In this document: piece after piece, positions 26,901-39,202 of the stretch
How the letters are laid out: every line of letters begins with the position of its first letter
Numbering within the stretch: position 1 is the stretch's first letter
Source of the DNA: Casuarina equisetifolia
Lineage: Eukaryota; Streptophyta; Magnoliopsida; Fagales; Casuarinaceae
Length of the DNA stretch: 64,000 nt
Assembly: GCA_028551475.1 (NCBI GenBank)
Contig: CM052358.1
Span: forward strand, 19,680,853 to 19,744,852
Direction: 5' to 3'
Notes under the pieces: model-generated
Databases searched by the model: none
The model's input: only the letters and a program-made list of their open reading frames with translations
What the model was told of the DNA's origin: nothing
Translations under genes and position numbers: made by a program

Positions 26901-29900
26901 TACTACTAGATTGAGGTTTTATTCTGCAATTAAGGGATCGATTACTTATTCTCTGTTAGCCAATTCATTAAGGCAGATTTAGTTCCATCGAATAACACAG
27001 TTTTTATTGATTCACTGTCGGCTTGGATATGGATTTATTTCTGCAAATTATGCTACTTATACTCAAGAATAGCTAGAGAACTCATTTCCACCATGTAATT
27101 GCCATTCCCAATTTGTATTATTGCTTTATAAATTCATTCGGATGAATTGAAAGTTAGAATGTCTTTAGACGTACCAAGAACTTGCGTGTTTCAGTTTAAT
27201 GGAGAGAAGAAGATTAGTAGATAGTATATCTCTCTCTTGCCCCTTCTAAAGAAATCAATGGCCAAATTCTTTTTGCTGTTAATATGAAATAATGATGGAA
27301 GAACAGAGAGTGACCAGTTCCCAAAATTCATTTATTTGTAACATGTAGCCTCTTTTCTTTTGCATGACCTAAAAGTATGAACTCCATCAGGATTGAGTAC
27401 ATTTATGCTTCATTCATTATATTGCTTAACGGAGGGTGTTAATTGTTAAGTTTAATGCTCTAAATTTGACAGGTACTAGACTTAAGAATGCAAGGTCCAA
27501 TCAAGCATAAACTAAATACTCTATCTATTTGGTTTTTATTAAAGGGAAATCTGGCTTAATAAAAGTCATTTCTACTCCACCATGATTGCTAAAGGAGATT
27601 AACAACGTTCCCCATGTTATTTATGGTTTCTTTTCAGTGAGAGTTTCTTCATTTGATCGGTATATAGCACTATTGACATGATTTACCATTTTTTTGCCAT
27701 TGTTTTAGCAATACATGTTAGGGAGGTACCATCTTGAAAGAAGCCACAAAAAATTTCTTTTTGTTCTCTCTGCAGCACAGACAAACATATCTTCTAAACC
27801 TCGTTGAAGTGAAACTATGTATGTGGGAGCAATGCATCTTATATTTCTATTTAACCGAGTAAACTTATCTATGCAGAAAATTAAACATAACTACTCTGCT
27901 ATCTGATCATGAAACTCCAACAATTGTGTACTGATACCACAATAACTATGTTATTGTCTTAACCTTTTCAGATAAAAACCTTTGGACTAACCCATTTATC
28001 TACCAAAAGGGAATATTCTGAACATCTCAATTTATTAGCTTTAGATACCTGGCAATGATAAAAGACCATTATAAATTTCTGAAGGTCAAGTTCGGGTTAA
28101 GGTAAAGAATGATAGAACAGACAATAAGGAAGAATCAATAATCCACATAATTGCTCGTATGTTTCCTGTACTTTGATTGTATCATGATGCTACATGATCA
28201 GCAAGAACCATTCAATTGAACATCATGTATCTCAGAAATCAAGACCGGCATTTGTCCCACTCATGTACTAGTTATCTTCCCCTCTACATGCTTTTTGTCT
28301 GTCTAGAGCTTTCTTCTTTTTTTTTTTTTTTTCTGGATCATGATGCTGCTTAGAGGCTACGGCAGGATTAGATGAATGGTTCAACTTCATTATTTTTATC
28401 ATGTTCCTTGACCTTACACACATTGCAGGAATTTTATATCCTTTTTCATTGACAGGTAGTACGGAATATGTTCAAAGGTAAAGTTCTATTGTGCTTCACA
28501 TATTTTTTTTCTTTTACGAAAAAGATGCCAAAGTTATTTCCAGCATGTTTCTAAACTGACAGGAATCAGCTATTTTGATTTGATATCATCTAAATACTTT
28601 TTCAGAACTTGCACTTACTGATGCGATATGCGTTTAATTATCAGGTTACAGATGTATACAAATTGAACTATATGCATATTTGTTAGAAATGGGAGATGGT
28701 TCATATTATTTTTGTTTTTTATAGTCTTTGTTATTCCACTTTCTTTGTCCACGAAAGTTCTTATTATGGTTGTTTATAGGTCTGGCAACATACATTGATC
28801 AGAATCAAAGAATTTCCACAATGACAAGTGTAATCCTTCTTAGTCTTGTGAGTACTTTGACTTCTTCGAAGTGAGAAAGCAGGGCATTTTCTAAATTTTG
28901 TGGCCATGGCAATGAAATATTGATTATCCTCTATTATTCTTTAATCGTAGTAGCATTCCGTATATGATGGTAAAGATTAAATCCCGATTGATAAGAAGTT
29001 TAAACGCGGATAGAAAGCGTTTCTGAAACTGCAGGACAAGGTGAGACAGAGGTTTTAACAGGCTTCAACATATCAGTTAATGCTCCCTCCCAAAACTTTT
29101 GCACCATCATCCCAAAAATTCGTCATGGTCCTCTGAAAAAATAAAAGTTACATTGGTTATCAGTTGTGAGTCTCACTTTATGATGAAATGAAACTCAGAT
29201 GTGAGGTTACGTTTGCTTTTCTTTTGAAATAACAATGGCAAGCATCCTCTGAAGAAGCTTCCTGTCGAACTGGGGGTTTTCCTAATTTCTGGAAGAGTAG
29301 TTTCCCACTTAAGGATTGGAAAAAGAAATACAATGGAAAATAATGGGAATTAAGAAGAAGAAAATGACTACGCTTCTTTAACAAGTCCCAATAAAGGCAA
29401 GCGCTTTGGATGGTAAACTTTGGGGTTTCTTTACCAATCAAACTTGTTTGGCTGGAGTCAGTGCACCCGGAGTTGTCCTGGAATTGTCCATTTGTTATTT
29501 TTCATCATGTAACTTACATTCTCTTTTTATCTTGTTACTCCTAACTGGATTTTTTTCTAGTGTCAGGTATTCTGTATTTTTTTGAGTATTTGTTTAATAT
29601 CTTTCACAATCTGTAAGTAATGATTTTTCTAACTTTTTTCTAGACGCCTTGGATGCAAGTAAGTAAATCAAGACCCTTGCTTATAACCTTCAAGCCTCAA
29701 GTGTTTTTTGAAGCCATCGGAATGGGAATGTAAGTTCTTCATGTATATTCTTTTTGCACCATCTGTTTAGTTCTAGGTACATCTTGCTTTTGAAAAAGAA
29801 ACTGGAAATGGCACTCCACTTGCATAAGCAACTTATTTTTCTCGCTCGTATGCAGACAAAGACCTAGGTTTCATCAGTTGAAATGAACTTAGAATGGGTG

Positions 29901-30952
29901 CTCCCACTTGGGGTTTTGGTTCCCTGGCAACTTTGTTGTGTTCTGAAGAAAAAGCTCAGCATTTGCTTTAGTCTGGCACATTTCCTTCAATACCCAAACT
30001 CAAGCCTCTTAAGATTTTTTCTTCTGGCTCATTAGAAAAAAGGGTTTTGGACTGGTCTCTGTTTTGGTGTATATTCACTATTACCTGTTTGCCAGATAGT
30101 TTTCCATCAAGCGCTTTTAGTTAACAGAATAGTGAGGTTCTTTAGGAAAAGGATAAAAGGACTTGTCATCTGACGAATATTGTTTTCTTCATTTACCTGC
30201 AGAGCTGTGCATCTCACCTTACTGGTTTTTAACACCATTGCAGTAAAGTGCATGTCAGCTGCTTCTGGTGGGACTAAATCTATTTTTGCAAAGAAAGAGA
30301 ATTTACGTGCTCTCTTAATAGTTTGTAGCCAGGTTAGTTTAGCAGTAGCGAATGATGTCTACCCATCTTTATGTACAAAATGACTACCATCTGTGCTGAC
30401 CATTTGTCGAATCAAATCTGAAAATAGAACTCAATTAACTTAATCCATAGTGATAACTCCTGTTTTACAATCCTTTATGTACATTGATTACGTAAGAAGG
30501 CTCTACGCCCATCTGGAATATCAATATAAATTGCCATCTGCTTGAATGAATTTATTTTCGCTTTCCAGTGTCAGTTGCATTTCAATCCTACATAGTGTAA
30601 ACAATGTGTTCTTGGAGATGAACATTAGTTTTTAACAAGTTGACCTCATTATGTAGAAAGCTCTGCTTACCGTTGTAGCTGTGGTGGAGCAGCTCAGTGG
30701 TGCACTCGGCGAATCAGGGCTGCTTGTTCTTCCTTGTGTTGCTGCACACATTAACCAGGTTCTAGTCATCCAACTCTTTTGCTTCTCATTTTTCCCCCCT
30801 TATTTTCTGTTTACTTTCTCTTGGTCCAAGCAAGTCTTTGAAGGAACATTTTAGCTTACACTAACTTATTGATGCAGGTCATCATCGACTCATTATTAGT
30901 AAATTTTTGGCTCCGGAAGGACCAGTCAGAGGACAAAAATTTTGAGGCATAA
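20901..30952 (+). CDS. BASS4: Plastid sodium/bile-acid-type carrier BASS4
   Basis: Fourteen exons give 432 residues: 20901-21113, 23478-23583, 23862-23969, 24048-24115, 24754-24832, 24988-25046, 25153-25221, 26702-26815, 28456-28477, 28780-28847, 29644-29729, 30203-30332, 30657-30758, 30878-30952. All phases agree. The first 71 residues are rich in Ser, Pro, Arg and Ala with few acids and resemble a chloroplast transit peptide. The rest matches BASS4: NFLPIALISAVALGIANPTP, the MPTTLSSGVALT signature, LAGGNSSLALA, SWISQFWGDGYGV, PWMQVSKSRPLL and GLLVLPCVAAHINQ, with about nine hydrophobic segments. It is a predicted sodium-coupled metabolite carrier of the plastid envelope; the substrate of BASS4 is not established. 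Exon 9 is only 22 bases. Intron 5 has a GC donor. The first donor is weak. Residues around LLTVVAVVEQLSGALGESG depart from the PVMVAVVEQLGG form I recall, so this copy may be diverged. Confidence 0.92.
21114..23477 (+). other. Large first intron of BASS4
   Basis: This 2.36-kb intron contains a perfect donor word (GCG|GTAAGT) at 21213-21218, lying downstream of an in-frame stop. It also holds AT-rich repeat-like DNA at 21660-22080, a G/C-richer island with a 49-codon frame at 22247-22396, and a (TTTTA)n microsatellite at 23398-23425. Confidence 0.7.
23398..23425. repeat. Pentanucleotide microsatellite (TTTTA)n
   Basis: About five uninterrupted units lie in intron 1 of the BASS4 gene, about 50 bases upstream of exon 2. 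Confidence 0.85.
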
Positions 30953-32090
30953 CCTTCCTTAGCCCAGCAAAACTGTGCATTTAACACATCCAGGGTATTC
31001 CATTTGATTTTGTTAGCTGTAAAACTGGATGCTTAGTGCTTCATTCATGACCATAAATAATGGATTCCTCTAAATAATTACACTCAGAAACTCTGAGTCG
31101 GCCACTGAAAAGTGGTCCTTTTAATTATATGTTTCACTCTCCTGAAAGCATATCTTTTAGTCATATAAGTTCTTCAAAATAGTAAGTTCAAAATTTCTTA
31201 CTAAACAGAATAACTAATGGTCCATATGCAAGATCAAAAGGTATTCTTATGCGCCCTTTGGCCGGCAGATTTGATGTAGTTCTGGCAAAAGATAATATGA
31301 TAACTATTCCATGATATTGTCGGTAAAAGATAAATAATGTTCTTATTGATGCTTAAGTTTCTTGTACCCTGAATTAATAATATGCAGGAGGTGTTGAACA
31401 GATTGTGCAGGCATCTTTGATCTTTTGCTTTCTCGTGTCATAATGACTTCTCTCAAAAAGCAGAAAAGCAATACTAGGAAGCAAACTGAGCAATAATGGA
31501 GTTGACTGATGGTTTTAATATTTTATCTTCTTGGTGGTCCTGCAAAGTACTAATGCGAGGATGTGATTTGAAGATTAAGACGCAGAATCCTATGAACTTA
31601 GTAAATATTTTCTTCTCAGTGATGCTGCAGAAAGGTACAGGTTGTAAGACACCAACATGATTCCCGGCACCAAAAACAAAGGACAATTCCATTATGATGT
31701 CATACAGGAAAGATTGGCATGTTCTTAAGAGTCTTTTTTCTACTTTTTCAAGTCTCAAATGCCTTCTTTTTTAGGCCTAAAAGCAATGAATTAGCATAGT
31801 AGACCAGAAGTTTAGTTTTTTGGCCGTCTTGGATCACCATATTCTATTGCTAGAAATGGACCTGTACTAGAGTTATGCATTCCTACAAGTTTATTCAGCA
31901 TCTTCCTTGTTGAACAACCATATCTGATCACCAAAAAATAAAAATAAATAAAAATAAATAAATGACACCCCATATCTGAAGAACAAGAAATTGATGTCAC
32001 AGAAACCTTGGAAAAAATGTGTCGCAGCAGTATACATGGAGAAGGTGATTACTTGGTTGACAAATGACAAGTCCATAGCTGTCAAAATGC

Positions 32091-32436
32091 TCACCACTGG
32101 ATTAAAAATTGTACAAGGTTGTAAGAATCCATCTGGTCAATAGCCGGCAATAGCCGAAGGTTATCTTCAGCTGGAAGTCTATCCTGTGCTTCCACAGACG
32201 ACGTGTCATAAAGGGGGATTGCCAGACAGTATTCCTTGGTTTTCTGACCCATCGTGGGGTCATTCAAAGCCGGTGAAAAACTGATATACATTGGAGAAAT
32301 CCGCCTCAGGCCTTACCGAGATATCTGATTCCGTTGAGACACTGCGATTTGCTGACAGTTTCTTAACTGCCTTTGTCTGTGCATGGGCATGCGGTACATC
32401 TTTTTGCTGTCTTATGGCTGCGTGCTTATGCCCCGA
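32091..32436 (-). other. Coding-like patch of unknown identity
   Basis: Two overlapping minus-strand frames look like protein rather than noise. One is open from 32436 to 32260 and contains HAQTKAVKKLSANRSVSTES. The other runs 32291-32091 and contains YCLAIPLYDTSS and AEDNLRLLPAIDQMD. Base composition is richer in G and C than the surroundings. A potential donor (TCG|GTAAGG) lies at 32317/32316. I do not recognise either peptide. It may be an exon of an unpredicted minus-strand gene, or the worn remnant of one. Confidence 0.25.
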
Positions 32437-34209
32437 TCATTTGCCCTGGCGTTTGCGTAGAAGATGAGTAGAAGAAGGCCTTTTCCCATCAAAACAGCTC
32501 ATAACTCTTCAATAAAACTCTTTTACTTTTACATCAAGTATCAATGATGTTACATGTTTTTCCCCTTTCAAGTACAAAGAATAGGAAACTCAAAAAAACT
32601 AGTATAAAGCATATTATCAAAGACGTAAACTGTTGTTTGTTAGGGCTGTTTGTGCGAGCGGCTCCCTCTCTTTTCTCAATAAATGAGTGGATTTTGCAAT
32701 CATTTAGTGGGTTGAGTGGCATGAAATGTTTTGTTCCATCCCATAGGATCTATTTAAGTTTTATACCTTTAAGTTTATTGTCACTTAATTCATTAAGAAT
32801 GTTTGTAGAACTCATTTATTAAGAATTTTTGTTGATCTCCTTATATACATTTACTTTCTTAAAAATATATAGAGGTAAAACGGACAAGGGGATTCAAACT
32901 AGGAACTTTAAGATCAAGAGTCAATAATTTAATCACTCAACAATTAGCCGCAGTGTCTTATATACATTTACTTAGTGATAAAAAATATTTAATTACTAAT
33001 TGGAATTACCATGCGTTATAATCCGCTTTTCCCAACTTTGAGAAAACATTAACCCATGCATCAATTGGATTTGAGGAACGGAAACTATTGCAGATCAAGT
33101 GCTATCACTAAGCTAAAAGCTTAAACTATTAGCAAAAGTACAACCTTATTTCCTTAACTTTTGATAGTATAGAGCCCCATATAAACAGTAAGTATGTGTA
33201 AGGGGTTGTACCATGTAAGTGCCATCTGTTAGGCGATTACTCCACAGCTAGATATGTACTTCTAAATGAAAAGATGGTATCATCTTAATCGATTTGATCC
33301 CTCGCTTGAAGAAAAAGAGAAAAAAAAAAAAAAAAAACAAGAAACGAAAGATTGTATCGACCTCTCGTAAAGTCAATAATCAATCCTTTCCAGCAATAGT
33401 ATGGGGGACGTAAATCTATGACCTCACTCTAATATCGAATTACAAATTATGAAAAATAGTTTATATCAAATTTAAAATTCTAAGGAGAACTAATTTCCTA
33501 AGCTATCACTTTCTCACATAAGAACCTAACACACCCCTAGCATGAGGAGAATATTGACCCACGGGGATGGAGCCCAGGTGCAACGGGGCTAAAGATAAAA
33601 CTTGGTATTTGATACCATATCTTTTTTATGAGTTTATATCCATCTAAAAGTCTTAAGACAATGAAAGGTGGTGCTTTTGACATTTACCCACTAAAATTCT
33701 TAACAATATTAGATAACAACTCCCCACTTCTTATATAGCTTTCTTAGGAACTTTGCGGATTAACTAAGCTAAGAACTAGGAAACATCATGTTGAAAATGA
33801 ATATAAAAACAATCAGCTAACACCTCCCGAAGGACCAATTGATAACCATATAAAAATTTTGATTATCAACACTTCCTATTAAGGTGGTGTATTGTAAAGA
33901 TCAAACACAATAAACCTACTTAAAATATAATGATGTTGTCTTCAAAAAAAATCCCTTATGAGAAGATATATTAATTAATTTGAGTATGAGTATAAACAAT
34001 CTTGATAATCCCCTACCAGGTTCTTCCAAAAGTTATTGGTTTGTGAAGATTTCGGAGACATAGTTGGTTTTTAGATTGATGATTGAAGATGATGATCTGG
34101 ATATATATTAAGAGTTAATCACCACTTTTAACAGAATTCCTACATACAATAGCTCTTAAATACGATGACATTGTTTTGTTCAAAAGAAACATTACATTAA
34201 CCCATAACT

Positions 34210-34335
34210 TCTTCTTCTTCTTTTTTAAATCAAGAAGCCTTGGCTTAGGTAAAATCGAAGCAACTTAAAACTAAAGAGGTCTTAGGTTCAAGGAACCAAA
34301 ATCTCTCATCTCTTTGCCTATTAAAAAAAAAAAGT
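34210..34335 (+). repeat. Possible SINE-like fragment
   Basis: The segment has a GCCTTGGCTTAGGTAAA block, then GGTCTTAGGTTCAAGGAACC (resembling an internal RNA polymerase III B box), and ends in an 11-base A run. This is the layout of a short retroposon, but no target duplication was identified. Confidence 0.3.
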
Positions 34336-35138
34336 TTGTTCTTAAAATATTGTTGCAATTCGAATAAGATAGAAGAGAGAAATGGAACTTTTTCAGCTTT
34401 GACAGAACAAGAATCGATCTCTAAGATTTACTGATATGATCATGCCCTCTGTCTTGTTCCCTTTCATTGCACACTGCCTTGCGCATTATGGTAAAAGGCA
34501 AACCAGGTCTTCTTTTTTATGCTAAAATAAACCCAATTCTCTTCTTTGTGGCTACATGCATGTATATAAGATTCCGAGGACAGAGATTGAAGTCAAAAGT
34601 TGAAGCTATAAGGAGACAAATGACAGGCTTAACTGTCTAAATTGTACCCTAGTTTGAAAGGTGAATGCATGCTTCCACGTGAAGTCTTAACATAGTAGTC
34701 CAAAAGTCCATTCACCTCCTGTCTCCCTCACAAGACCTCACAAGATCTGAGAGATCAAATGTCAAGGTATGTACGCGAGGTGGCAAGCCGCGCGCTCACC
34801 CTCCCCCGTCCCCCACTTTGTGTTGGGAGAAAAGATCATATCATGAATTTTCTGACCACAACTCTAAGTTCATCTTGATTTCACAAACTTATGTTTAATG
34901 ATAGTATATAATATATAATAAATTGGGACAAATGACATCTGATTCTTGTGTCACAACAAGGAAAGATGGTGGACTAGTATTCTCTCAATCATGATGTTTT
35001 CAAAGGAATCTTGTTGGAAGGCTGTCCAAGGTAAATGTTTTTCTTACAATGGAATCTGAGGAAATTTGTTAGAAACATTCACAATTATAGGTGCTTTATA
35101 AGCTTAGAATCTATGAAGCACGTATTACAAGCTTAGGG

Positions 35139-35371
35139 GGTTTAATAACCAAACTCTAATAAAGGCTCTCTCAAATAACCAGCCAGCTACTCAAGGGGTT
35201 CTCTTACTAAAAAAACTTGTCTATTAGGGTTTTATCTCTTTTTGTAAATAAAGAATGTATAGAGAAGCATACTAGGTGAGTCGTTTTAATAAGAGAATCT
35301 CCTGAGTTGGCTGGTTGTTCGAGAAAGCCCCTACAGAGGTTTGGTAATAAAGTGTCAGGGACTTATGATGA
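35139..35371. mobile_element. Foldback MITE-like element
   Basis: Two arms of about 75 bases are inverted copies of each other around a loop of about 80 bases. The left arm (35139-35213) contains ATAACCAAACTCT, AATAACCAGCCAGCTACTCA and TTCTCTTACTAAAA. The right arm (35295-35370) contains the complements TTTTAATAAGAGAATC, TGAGTTGGCTGGTTGTTC and AGGTTTGGTAATAAA. Length and structure fit a non-autonomous DNA element. There is no transposase, and the terminal motif and target duplication are too worn to assign a superfamily. Confidence 0.7.
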
Positions 35372-36426
35372 ATGCTGCATGAATTTAAGTAATAAAAAAA
35401 TCTCATAAGATATGATTTATTTGATGAGAAAAAAAGTAAGAAAAAAATTATTTAAAAAACTACAAAAAATATAGGACATTGTATTAATTCAAACCTATTT
35501 AAATACTGTGTTTAATTATATACATTGATATTGATATGAGTTCGATTTAGATGGAATCGTCTCGTCATGATGCCACCTGACGAATTCGCAAACAAATATC
35601 TCTATAGAAAAATAAGAAACTCCTTTTGTCATGGACTAACATAATTAATGCTTATAGACTTTTCTTTTGGAGTAGCTGTCACGTCTTTAGAAGAAAGTTC
35701 TGAAAAGATAGTGCTGCAGGCCTTTTATCAATCGAAATCCGTCTTTGTCCAAAAAATATTACCTCTTGTTCTCTCTAAATATTTCCAACAATTCAAGTCC
35801 CTAAATTCAAAACCTCCATTTCTTAGTATTTCTTACTTTCTTGTTATCCAAACAAACTCTTTGCTTTCTTCAACCATCCAAACATGTCCGATCATGGCCC
35901 GAATTGTTGAACCGTCCACACCCAATTCTTCTTTCATCCTTTCATAGAGATAGAAGAAGACAGAAGTAGAAGAAGATGTTGGCGACGACAAGTAACGTTC
36001 AGGATGGCTTCATGGTAAGCTTCTGAAGTGGGGGCTTCAACAGCATGAAGTAAAGGAAAGTGGGAGGAGAGGGGAGGAGAGGGAAGGAGAGAGACAAGCA
36101 GAAATGGGATGGCTAGAGGGTTTCATTTTCTAAACATGGTCGCAGTTTGCAAGAACCAATGAGGTAACAAATTTATGGCCACTTTTGACAATGGACGGCC
36201 CGAATCAAAGGAATCAAAAAAGATCTTGAGACGATAAGTCAAGGCGTAGTATGTGTAAAAGATCACTAACGAATCAAAACTGAAACATCTTGAATACATT
36301 ACAAGGACACCATTGACCACCAACTTAAAACCATTTAGCCAAGTTTTAGGGTTCATCTTATGCTGTAGATTCATTGGGTGTTACAGCTTGTTTCTTGGAC
36401 CTTCGTTTTGTGGAGACACGAAGGTT

Positions 36427-36680
36427 ATAGACCACAGGAATTATCATGCAGTGTAGAGGCAGTGAGAGCCAGAAGTTTCATCTGAAAATGTTGTAAGGAG
36501 GCAAAAAGAAAAGAGTAAATAGCAATTTGCATGTCGTTATCGTTTCTAGACCAGAGGACTTCTCATGAACTGCAGAGGAAGCGAGAGCTTCTGGCAGTGA
36601 GTTTGTGAGGAGGAGTTTTCACGAACTGCTGAGGCAGTGAGAGCCAGAAGTCTCAGTCAGAGTGTTGTAAGAAAGAGGTA
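36427..36680. repeat. Three degenerate copies of a 60-bp unit
   Basis: Units at about 36427, 36547 and 36612 share ACTGC or AGTGT, then AGAGGCAGTGAGAGCCAGAAG or a close variant, and then TGTTGTAAG or TTTGTGAG. Spacing is irregular (120 and about 65 bases). The middle copy carries CTTCTGGC, the complement of GCCAGAAG in its neighbours. Confidence 0.6.
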
Positions 36681-38118
36681 CACTTTTGGATAGAACATAA
36701 CGATCAACCTTATGCATGTCCGTCCTCTCGGTCCAGAGCCTTGGGAAATCCAGAATCTGCACGCGTTCTAATGATGGTTCAGCCACCCTGCCTGTCGATG
36801 ATCGACACCTTGCTATATATCACTGAACCGAACCAGGACTCAACAGAGTACTAGTCAAATAAGAGAAGGCTGCTATTCCCGGAGCAGCTGCATGAAAATA
36901 TTGATCTTCAATGCAGATCGCTTACAAGGATTATAATATGTTCATCATCTTTGGACCTTTTAATCTCTAAGAAACAATGCCAAATGGGCTCTCAACCTTT
37001 TAAGTTCAAAATAAGCTCAGAAACTATCAGAATTTAGAATGAGAGCAACTCAAAAACTTTATTGCATTCTCCACAGGGCCTATTTCGAAGCTCGCTACAG
37101 ATATAAACAGCTAGTAATAACTTTTTATCATTGACTCTAAAATATAGTCTCATTTTTTTCTTTAAACAAGAAGGAAACCTAGAGAGAACTCCCAAGGAAA
37201 AAATAAATAAATAAAACCTATCATAGCTTTGGGAGAACGGTTCAACGTGGAAGAGAGCTGCTCTCTTGTACGCAGGAATAGTAGAGGGCTCCATAGTTAG
37301 GGACTACAAACGGCTAATCATTTGGTTAATGTTTTCTGGTGCTATGATAAGACGATTCTTAGTGTTTTCTGATAATTTTTGGCCATAGTTAAGCAGTAAG
37401 AGTGCGTATGCTTGAAAGCTAGCGCCACCAGAAATTGAACGACTGATGTAGGTGTATAATGAGGTTTTCGAAACCAGAGCACCCAACGCTATGCGAGCTA
37501 CGAAATTCTCAGTGCACTGGACCTACTTGAATTTTCCAAAAATACCTCAATCAATCATCATGCCTATTCCAGCGGCCATGAGTGACGACCATAAAATAAT
37601 ACCACAAAAGCACCAACCGAGGCAAAAGAAACCTGTTCTTTCTCTTAGGCTAGAGAAGGAGCAGGTCGTCCTAACCCCAGGATGGAGGAAATGGAAACAG
37701 AAGGGTTGCACAATATAGCTATATATGGGATCTGTGATGCCTAAGATGTCAAGACTGTCAAGAAAATTCCCAGAAGCTATGCGAGCTAGACACTATCGGA
37801 GCAAGAGGCCTATTCAATTTTTCGGGAGTAGTTCTTTCCTTTTTAGTCCATTTATTTTGTTACTCTAATTCTGTTTCAACTTCTTAACCAAGCAATTCGA
37901 TCGGCTAGAAATTAAGAAACATAGAACAATACTACAGAAAGCACCAACGGGGACAGTAAAGACCTTCTTTTTCTATTATATTATTCAGGCCACAAAGAGA
38001 AATACAGTTTTGGAACAAACGCAGACGCCTCATCTTCTTACTTTAACAAACATCATAAGCTGCTAAATACTATGCAGACAGTGGCGCTTCACAATTACAT
38101 GCTTTGTTTAAGGTAGTT

Positions 38119-39097
38119 TTAACGTCTTCTTGCAGCTGTTTCCCTCTGGGCATTGAAGAATACAGCAGCCACGGGAAGGCCAAGTTCATTTTCTTCTGCA
38201 AATTTCCTCGTGCTGAAACGATCCCTTTGAGGAGGCATAGTGATGTTCATCTGTTTGTGTTTCTGCTGGAATAGGAGGAACACAAACCTGTGAATCCCTA
38301 TGTTTGGCCTTGGCATTTCATAGCTCACCACCTCCTTTCCTGCTTGAATTCAAACCAAAAAGGCCATAAATCATTTTAGCATATGCTCTCTGTGTGTCTG
38401 TGTGTGTGGATGAAAAGAATTACCAAATGTCGCATTTGTCGTGCCCGGGATGTCTGTCACTATCCTGTAAGATAGCACGTTAAAAATAGTAGAAACAGAA
38501 CGAAATCTGCTTAGTTCAGTAAAATAAAACTTCTGAAAATCATAGCATCTTTCGGCAGTTGATATCAGTTATACGGTGAGGTTTAGTAATTTAAGCATAT
38601 CTATACGTCCCATAGCTTTCGAATATTGTTTGGTTGGTTTTATAATCCGTCTTTTAGGGTCCCTTTCTTTCCAGTTCAAGAAAAACAGGAGAAAAAACAG
38701 AATTTCTTGCTCTTTTTTGTGTCTGAAAGAGATGTTTCTGGGGTAATACCAGTGCAAGTGTTCCCGGAGGTATGGATCACTGGGACCAGGGACATCTGGG
38801 TCTGTCATGATCTGCCATAGGGAACCAGAGTCAGTCACAAAACAAGATACCACAGGCATAAGGAAAGGAGAACAGATGAGTTATGGAAGCATATACCAGG
38901 GTGAAGAAGGATCGCATGTCACCTCCCTCGACCTCAACCTTAGGTTTCATGGTTATTACTGAAGGAAAAAGCTCATGCCCATTATACACCTGCTTGTTGG
39001 AGTTGTAAGTCACATTCAACTTCACAGTTGGAGTGAAAGATTCAACAACATCTCCGATCACCCTCCCAATGACAAGGGCCTGTGACAACTTTGCCAT
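38119..39097 (-). CDS. CEN: TFL1/CENTRORADIALIS-like PEBP floral repressor
   Basis: Four exons on the minus strand: 39097-38897 (201 nt), 38811-38750 (62), 38464-38424 (41) and 38339-38119 (221). This is the classic PEBP layout, and it encodes 174 residues. Visible motifs are [88 protein letters not shown]. His85 in REHLHW stands where FT has Tyr, and Asp141 in PPQRDRF where FT has Gln; both point to the TFL1 (repressor) side. Such proteins bind FD and 14-3-3 partners and keep meristems indeterminate, delaying flowering. The start MAKLS resembles the CEN/ATC branch more than the MFT branch. Introns are short and GT-AG. Ile68 replaces the usual Val at the exon 1/2 junction (LIMTDP instead of LVMTDP), a mild change. 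No damage was seen. Confidence 0.95.
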
Positions 39098-39193
39098 GAA
39101 AAAGTAGGAAGGGAGTTATGAAGGATTATGAGATGCAGTAAGCGAGAGCTTTTCTTTGAAAAGTTGCTTGTGGGGCTTTGAGACGGTAACCCC

Positions 39194-39202
39194 TTATTTA
39201 TA
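39194..39202 (-). promoter_or_regulatory. TATA box of the CEN-like gene
   Basis: On the minus strand the word TATAAATAA lies about 97 bases upstream of the ATG. That spacing is consistent with a transcription start roughly 65 bases before the start codon. Confidence 0.65.

Larger units (their letters stand above)
30953..38118. other. Intergenic DNA between BASS4 and the CEN-like gene
   Basis: No confident gene was found. It contains the unassigned minus-strand coding-like patch near 32.1-32.4 kb, repeat-like DNA at about 32900-34200 (including stretches resembling degenerate tRNA-type or SINE promoters near 32900 and 34240), a foldback element at 35139-35371 and degenerate repeats at 36427-36680. 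A poly-A run follows AGAGAAA at about 33318. Confidence 0.5.

Noticed and set aside
38569-38859. Minus-strand frame running through CEN exon 2 into the intron
   Set aside because: Only 38750-38811 is coding; the rest is intron read-through past the canonical donor.
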